From Murimonas intestini (GTDB lineage: Bacteria; Bacillota; Clostridia; Lachnospirales; Lachnospiraceae), in assembly GCF_024622195.1 (NCBI RefSeq), contig NZ_JANKBI010000017.1:62001-126000 (forward strand): a stretch of DNA of 64,000 bases, given 5' to 3'. Position numbers and translations under genes: made by a program. The notes under the pieces were generated by a model, which saw nothing but the letters and a program-made list of their open reading frames with translations, was not told the DNA's origin and made no database searches. Positions 59,508 through 64,000 of this stretch are shown in pieces; the first letter of the stretch is position 1, and every line of letters starts with the position of its first letter.

Positions 59508-60752
59508 TTAACACTGTCCGCTGTAAATGTACTCCCCTGTGCTATCCAGTCCATAGAAATCCGCATAGCTGATATGAAAAATATTTTTTTCCTTCAGAAG
59601 TCCGGAGATATCTATCTTATTCTTGATCAGATGCTGCCAAAATCCGCTTCCTGAAATGTCCCCCTGAAGCTGGATCCCTGTCACAATGCCGTCCTTCACG
59701 ATTGCCTTTTTATACTCACTCCTGCTCTCTTTTGTGTATACCTGGCAGCTGTCATCCTTTGGTTCGATATCACCTGCCGAGAGCATAGCCAGCCCGAAGA
59801 AATTGATTGTATTTTTTATACAGAAGCTGTCGGTATACGCCACAGGCATGCCTGCCATATTCATGGCAGCCTTTCTGCCCTGGTCCATGGCATTTGGCCA
59901 TATGCCTGACAGGCCGGTCACATCACCTGCCGCATAGACATCCGGGTCTGAAGTCCTGAGATATTCATTTACCTTAAGGGATCTCTCCATCTCAAGTCCG
60001 CTGTCCTTCAGAAAATCAATGCACGGCCTCACGCCGGCAGCTGCCACAACAAAATCACATGGTATTTCTTCTCCATTGGCCAAAATGACATGAGTGATCT
60101 CATTCTTATCATTTACCTTTGAATCACTTGCTCCGATACCCAGCCTGAAGCTGGCTCCGGCTTTTTCAAAGAGCTCCTGATAAGCCCCCGCGGATGTGGC
60201 ATCAGTCTGAAGAGGCAGGATCCTGTCCGCCATCTCTGCAATCGTGACCTTTACGCCCTGCTCCAGCAGAGCATATGCCACGTCCAGTCCTACAAGGCCT
60301 GATCCTACGATAAACACATGCTTTGCATTCTTTTCCTCCACTGCCTTCCTGATTTTCACAGCATCGCTCAGATCCCTGAAGCCGTACACGTTATCAGCTG
60401 TCCTGAAATTAGGGATAGGCGGAACAGAGTATACTGCCCCTGACGCGATCAGCAGTTTATCATATACCAGCTCACCGTCTTCCAGAATAACCTTTTTTGC
60501 GGCAGTATCCACGCGCTTTACAGCCTGTCCCCTGCTCCAGTATATATGATTTTTTTCGAAAAAATCCTCATCAGTGAAAGCAAGTCCTTCCACATCCCGT
60601 TCTCCTCCCAGATATTTGTGAAGCATACAGCGGGAATGGGAGTGCTCATCCTTTGATACCATCACTATAGAAGCGTCAGGCTTCAGTCTGCGGAGTCTTT
60701 CGGCGGCTGCCATACCTGCGGCGCCGCATCCGATAATCACATAATATTCCAT
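59508..60752 (-). CDS. FAD/NAD(P)-dependent oxidoreductase of the CODH cluster
   Basis: A 414-residue flavoprotein of the NADH oxidase/rubredoxin reductase type. FAD motif VIIGCGAAGMAAAERLRRL, NAD motif VFIVGSGLVGLDVAYALLEQ and YAAGDVTGLSG are present. In many anaerobes such a gene follows cooS and cooF and is thought to pass CO-derived electrons from the ferredoxin-like CooF to NAD(P). The ATG at 60752 lies just after the cooF stop with GGAGG upstream. Confidence 0.88.
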   Translation of the reverse strand: MEYYVIIGCGAAGMAAAERLRRLKPDASIVMVSKDEHSHSRCMLHKYLGGERDVEGLAFTDEDFFEKNHIYWSRGQAVKRVDTAAKKVILEDGELVYDKLLIASGAVYSVPPIPNFRTADNVYGFRDLSDAVKIRKAVEEKNAKHVFIVGSGLVGLDVAYALLEQGVKVTIAEMADRILPLQTDATSAGAYQELFEKAGASFRLGIGASDSKVNDKNEITHVILANGEEIPCDFVVAAAGVRPCIDFLKDSGLEMERSLKVNEYLRTSDPDVYAAGDVTGLSGIWPNAMDQGRKAAMNMAGMPVAYTDSFCIKNTINFFGLAMLSAGDIEPKDDSCQVYTKESRSEYKKAIVKDGIVTGIQLQGDISGSGFWQHLIKNKIDISGLLKEKNIFHISYADFYGLDSTGEYIYSGQC

Positions 60753-60754
60753 CA

Positions 60755-61201
60755 CTATACCTCCTCCACATAGATTGCCTGCTTTGGACAGGCAAGGACG
60801 CAGGCCGGGCCTTCAGGCCTGTCATTACAGAAATCACATTTGATGATCTTCGTCCTGTCTTCGCTGATCTTTGGGATTCCATACGGGCAGTTCATGACAC
60901 ACATAAAACAGGAACCGCATTTTGCCTCATCATATTTTACATGTCCTGTCTCTTCATCTTTCTGAAGCGCGCCGCTCATACAGCTGTTGGCACATGCGGG
61001 TTCCGTACAGTGGCGGCAGAACATGGGGAGGTAGCCCCCATTTACGCCGCATACTATCTCATTTCTGGCAACTGTCATGGGACTGTTAAAGTCGAGAGTC
61101 TCCACGCCTTCCTTACCATCCCTGCGGTGGCTGTCCATACAGGCAAGGGCGCAGTTCTTGCAGCCGTCGCATTTGGACGCATCAATCATTATTCTCTTCA
61201 T
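60755..61201 (-). CDS. cooF: CooF-like polyferredoxin, electron carrier of CO dehydrogenase
   Basis: A 148-residue iron-sulfur protein with four cysteine groups: CDGCKNCALAC, CRHCTEPACANSC, CGSCFMCVMNC and CDFCNDRPEGPACVLAC, enough for four [4Fe-4S] clusters. This is the DMSO-reductase-type electron-transfer fold used by CooF. It lies between cooS and the flavoprotein. Confidence 0.92.
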   Translation of the reverse strand: MKRIMIDASKCDGCKNCALACMDSHRRDGKEGVETLDFNSPMTVARNEIVCGVNGGYLPMFCRHCTEPACANSCMSGALQKDEETGHVKYDEAKCGSCFMCVMNCPYGIPKISEDRTKIIKCDFCNDRPEGPACVLACPKQAIYVEEV

Positions 61202-61223
61202 CAGGTATGCCTCCTTTTCTGCT

Positions 61224-63107
61224 TCAGATGTTCAGCCCTTTTCTCTTGTCGTCTATGACTGCTTCAATCTTATCGGCCGCTTTGACAGGATCCAGTTCTA
61301 CGATCACCTGTCCGCCTGTAATCTGCTTCATGTCTTCTGTGAGCACTTTCACCGCCAGATCACTGCCCGCAATGAAAGGCTGCTGTCCAAGATGGAGAGG
61401 CAGTCCCAGCGCCAGGCCAAAGCATCCGTCAGCCAGGGCCTGCTCTTCCAGCCATTGGGGAGCTGAAAGTACAAGAGGCAGCTGCGGCATATCAATATTA
61501 AGCGCCTGGGCCAGCTCTGTTGCCACTATTTCCAGACGTCCGATCGCGAGGCATGGTCCGAAATTAAGTACAGGAGCGATTCCCAGTGATTTGCAGACCT
61601 CCTTCAGTCCGTCTCCGGCCAGCTCAGCCGCTTCCGGCCTCATCAGTCCGACATTTTCAATACCGCCTGAAGAGCATCCTGCTGAAAGCACAATGATATC
61701 TCTCTTGATCAGCTCTTTTGTAAGCTCGACTGTACATACATCATGTCCCAGAGCAGTGAGGTTTGAGCATCCTACAACGCCTGCCACACCTTTGATCTTG
61801 CCTGCTACTATAAGATCCAGCAGAGGCTGCCAGTTTCCTCCCAGGAATTCCTTCAGGGATATCTCGCTGACACCTGTCAGTGTATTCTTATTTCCATGTT
61901 CAGGCAGCAGGTTCACAGGTACATTCCCTCTCCTGGCCTTATAGCTCTCGATCACCGCATCTATGATCTTGTCACTGTTTTCTTCTCTTGTCTCATAGGA
62001 ATATTCCATCAGTTCAGCATTAGCTTTCTTTGCCACATCATCAAGACAGATCTGTTTGATCATCAGCTCATCACATATAGGTTCGATACCAGGCAGAGTA
62101 CAGTTGAACTCAGAGAGCACTGCATCAATGGCTCCTGTGGCCAGCACAGCCTCACTGGTATAATTATTTCCTGCATGTCCGTCAAATATCTCTGTATAGT
62201 GGGCGCCTCTCAGCTGCAGATCCTGTCCCACACATGTACATCCCACAAGCTTAAAGCCTTTTGCACCGGCAGCTTTTGCTTTCTCGGTCACTTCAGGATC
62301 GGTCAGACGTTCCTGAAGGTGTACAAACAGGGAATGCTGATGCCCTGTGATCATGATATTGATATAATCCGGGTTGATCACGCCAAGTCCCACAGGAGCC
62401 ATTCTGATCTCCGGCTCTCCCAGCATCACATCATTTAAAAGATTCGTCAGTGTAAGTCCGTACAGGCCGGTGGAAATACCCAGTTTCAAGCAGTTTAACA
62501 GCATATCAACAGGATCAGAATTCAGATTGGTAGAACATTTTACCACACCTGCAAAAACTTCTGATTTAGCTCCGCCCGGCAGTATTCCCAGCTCTTTCCA
62601 TTTCTCATATCTGGGCTTATAGGCCATCTTCTCAACAAGCTCCATCTTCTCATACTCCGGTTTATAGAGATCTTTCAAAACGAGATCTGCCACCTTGTAA
62701 GCCAGGTCATGCTCGTCGCTCCCTGTGATCCCGAATTCCTCCGCAAGGCGCTTTAACGCTCCTTTTCCTTTTATAGGCGCTTTTGCCACAGCAGCATTTT
62801 TCAGGTTCAGGGCTGTGTTTTCAACCACATGGATATAACAGCCGCTTCCCGCTGCCACGGCCCTCAAAAAATTCCTGGCCACGATCGTATCTGCATTTGC
62901 GCCGCAGATCCCTCTTGGGCTCTTCGGGGTGATCCTGCACGGTCCGTTAGAGCACAGGCGGCAGCAGACTCCTTTTAATCCAAATCCGCACTTTGTGCTC
63001 TGTCCCTCCACCCTGTGGTGGGAAGTCTCCATAGGCAGGCCGGCGATATAACCCTCCAGGCATTTATCGGCACTTTTACAGGTATTGCAGCTAAAACACT
63101 GATTCAT
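61224..63107 (-). CDS. cooS: Anaerobic nickel CO dehydrogenase catalytic subunit
   Basis: The enzyme interconverts CO and CO2. It has 627 residues, the usual CooS length. N-terminal cluster ligands are seen in CCRLCSNGPCRI and GICGANADTIVARN; C-cluster segments include VGCTCVGQDLQLRG, GVVGCSNL and LSAGCSSGGIENVG, and NFGPCLAIGRLEIVA. The lack of an acetyl-CoA synthase gene next to it points to the CooS-CooF-flavoprotein type rather than the acetogenic ACS complex. AAGGAGG precedes the ATG. Confidence 0.96.
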   Translation of the reverse strand: MNQCFSCNTCKSADKCLEGYIAGLPMETSHHRVEGQSTKCGFGLKGVCCRLCSNGPCRITPKSPRGICGANADTIVARNFLRAVAAGSGCYIHVVENTALNLKNAAVAKAPIKGKGALKRLAEEFGITGSDEHDLAYKVADLVLKDLYKPEYEKMELVEKMAYKPRYEKWKELGILPGGAKSEVFAGVVKCSTNLNSDPVDMLLNCLKLGISTGLYGLTLTNLLNDVMLGEPEIRMAPVGLGVINPDYINIMITGHQHSLFVHLQERLTDPEVTEKAKAAGAKGFKLVGCTCVGQDLQLRGAHYTEIFDGHAGNNYTSEAVLATGAIDAVLSEFNCTLPGIEPICDELMIKQICLDDVAKKANAELMEYSYETREENSDKIIDAVIESYKARRGNVPVNLLPEHGNKNTLTGVSEISLKEFLGGNWQPLLDLIVAGKIKGVAGVVGCSNLTALGHDVCTVELTKELIKRDIIVLSAGCSSGGIENVGLMRPEAAELAGDGLKEVCKSLGIAPVLNFGPCLAIGRLEIVATELAQALNIDMPQLPLVLSAPQWLEEQALADGCFGLALGLPLHLGQQPFIAGSDLAVKVLTEDMKQITGGQVIVELDPVKAADKIEAVIDDKRKGLNI

Positions 63108-63147
63108 GAAATTATCCTCCTTAGGTATGTAAATGATGTTTATTTAT

Positions 63148-63162
63148 CAATAACAGTTATTG
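63148..63162. promoter_or_regulatory. Perfect 15-bp palindrome in the cooS leader
   Basis: CAATAAC and GTTATTG are symmetric around one central base. It lies immediately downstream of the predicted start site, so it may be a second operator half of the neighbouring Rex-like site. Confidence 0.5.
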
Positions 63163-63177
63163 TTATTATATTAACAG
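63160..63177. promoter_or_regulatory. Rex-like redox operator overlapping the cooS promoter
   Basis: TTGTTATTATATTAACAG matches the Rex consensus TTGTTAA-N4-TTAACAA at all but two positions outside the spacer. It covers the predicted -10 element and start of cooS. Rex senses the NADH/NAD ratio, which fits an operon ending in an NAD-linked oxidoreductase. Confidence 0.6.
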
Positions 63178-63196
63178 ATGATCTGCTTTTTTTCAA
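63168..63196 (-). promoter_or_regulatory. Sigma-A promoter of the cooS operon
   Basis: On the minus strand TTGAAA (63191-63196) and TAATAT (63168-63173) are separated by 17 bases, about 60 bp before the cooS ATG. Confidence 0.75.
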
Positions 63197-63249
63197 CCCT
63201 TTCTTGTAAATTTTGTCATTTTTATTTCATAGGAAAAGAAGTCTATTAT

Positions 63250-63286
63250 GAAATAAAAATGCCGCACCCCAAACCGGGATACGGCA
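63250..63286 (-). terminator. Terminator of the GGDEF gene
   Basis: TGCCGTATCCC and GGGGTGCGGCA form an 11-bp stem with G-T pairs, followed by TTTTTATTTC on the minus strand. It separates the GGDEF gene from the cooS promoter. Confidence 0.85.
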
Positions 63287-63328
63287 CCTGCCACCATTTA
63301 TTTTCATATTCTGTACATCATCAGTCCA

Positions 63329-64000
63329 TTACCGGACATGAGAAATAACACCTGCAAAAAGATCCGGCCTGCCATACTCATCACGCACGAGATGTCCTGT
63401 GCACCTGAGGGGCACCCACTCACCCTTCCTGTTTACAGCTCTGTAGCGCACATCATGGCCTTCAGCCCTGCCGTCCGCCACTACCTGATTGGCTTCCAGA
63501 AATACCTTCTTGTCCTCCGGATGGATAAGGCGTCCCCATACTGCAGCCGCGTTTGGAATAATTTCTCCCGGCAGATCAAATTCCGCAACCATGGCAGGCG
63601 GATATCTGAACGTTCCTGTCTTCATATTCCCAGCATACACGTAATTATCAGTGGCCTGGATCAGGGCATCATATAAATGTTCCTTATCGTAATCAAATTC
63701 CTCTATTTCCTTTTCCAGCTGCGCAGGGCTGATCTTCAGCCTCTCCTGAGCCTTCCTTATATGGTATTCTCTCTTCTGGCAGTACATCTGCTCATCCGCC
63801 ATGGAGATCAGCTCTGACAAAGAGTGGCCATCCCTGCCAGAAAATTCTACAAGGCCATAACAGAATGACAGCTTATACTGGATATTTTCCAGAACCGTAA
63901 CCTCCGATATTTCTTTAAGAAGCCCCTCTACCTTTTCCCTTGCCTCCTGCAGGTGCAGCCCCTCAAATACAATTACAAATTCATCCCCGCTCAGCCTGAA
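63329..64000 (-). CDS. GGDEF-domain protein, N-terminal part beyond window
   Basis: The frame is open to the right edge; only its last 223 residues are here. It begins with FRLSGDEFVIVFEGL, in which the active-site loop reads SGDEF, an allowed variant of GGDEF, followed by the end of the cyclase domain (YGLVEFSGRDGHSLSELISM, ADEQMYCQKRE). After a charged linker comes a PAS-like domain (YVYAGNMKTGTFRYPPAMVA, RLIHPEDK, RYRAVNRKGEWVPLRC). A PAS-type module after the cyclase domain is unusual. It probably makes or senses cyclic di-GMP. Confidence 0.8.
   Translation of the reverse strand, partial: FRLSGDEFVIVFEGLHLQEAREKVEGLLKEISEVTVLENIQYKLSFCYGLVEFSGRDGHSLSELISMADEQMYCQKREYHIRKAQERLKISPAQLEKEIEEFDYDKEHLYDALIQATDNYVYAGNMKTGTFRYPPAMVAEFDLPGEIIPNAAAVWGRLIHPEDKKVFLEANQVVADGRAEGHDVRYRAVNRKGEWVPLRCTGHLVRDEYGRPDLFAGVISHVR

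Overview
The window looks like a chromosomal segment from an anaerobic, endospore-forming member of the Clostridia, most likely a Lachnospiraceae-type gut bacterium. The reasons are strong AGGAGG-type ribosome binding sites, moderate GC content, a spoIIA-spoVA sporulation block, a complete anaerobic (cobalt-early) corrinoid pathway, a nickel CO dehydrogenase, glycerol genes with a GlpP antiterminator, and an orphan EutS/EutP pair. The genus is an inference only. I see no transposase, integrase, CRISPR array, tRNA or rRNA.

Layout. 1-3757: uvrA (cut by the window edge) and uvrB. 3758-4450: AT-rich non-coding stretch with a large palindrome and a decayed RhuM-like fragment. 4484-10430 (minus): hemA-hemC-cobA/hemD-hemB-hemL, which makes uroporphyrinogen III and precorrin-2 from glutamyl-tRNA. 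10564-14433 (plus): consensus promoter, cobalamin riboswitch, then cbiM-cbiN-cbiQ and a cbiO-cbiK in-frame fusion (cobalt uptake plus cobaltochelatase). 14582-16332: a small graveyard containing a frameshifted ATPase next to a DUF4869 gene and an internally deleted AAA_14/DUF4143 gene. 16742-21207: sugar isomerase, PfkB kinase and class II aldolase with a divergent AraC regulator. 21213-33706 (minus): consensus promoter, second cobalamin riboswitch, then cbiD-cbiL-cbiF-cbiG-cbiH-cobK/cbiE/cbiT-cbiA-cbiB-cobD-cbiP-cbiC. 33758-39147: repeat element, a large soluble hybrid histidine kinase, and two short-chain dehydrogenases. 39148-41413: relic DNA, then a zinc alcohol dehydrogenase and a VOC protein. 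41513-48946 (minus): IclR regulator, glpP, glpA-like, glpB-like, DUF1667, glpK, eutS, eutP. 49054-51193 (plus): KDPG aldolase with an extra C-terminal domain, and KDG kinase. 51318-56044 (minus): spoIIAA-spoIIAB-sigF, a 53-residue membrane ORF, and spoVAA-AB-AC-AD-AE. 56189-59298 (minus): folC, a 48-residue ORF and a zinc-ribbon/TPR membrane protein. 59508-63107 (minus): cooS, cooF and an FAD/NAD oxidoreductase behind a promoter carrying a Rex-like site. 63329-64000: end of a GGDEF protein.

How it fits together. The hem operon, the riboswitch-controlled cbiMNQO-K operon and the riboswitch-controlled cbi/cob operon together take glutamyl-tRNA and imported cobalt to adenosylcobinamide phosphate, except for corrinoid adenosylation and the unseen nucleotide-loop genes (cobU, cobS, cobT). 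No late heme genes are present here, so the hem genes probably serve corrinoid (and possibly siroheme) synthesis. Corrinoid supply and CO dehydrogenase together are compatible with acetogen-like C1 metabolism, but no acetyl-CoA synthase or methyltransferase gene lies in the window.

The most interesting items are the transporter-less isomerase/kinase/aldolase cluster, the CODH operon with a Rex-like operator over its promoter, the orphan BMC shell protein and GTPase behind glpK, the 3alpha-HSDH-type SDR pair, the cbiO-cbiK fusion with an internal ribosome binding site, and the unannotated 53-residue membrane ORF between sigF and spoVAA.
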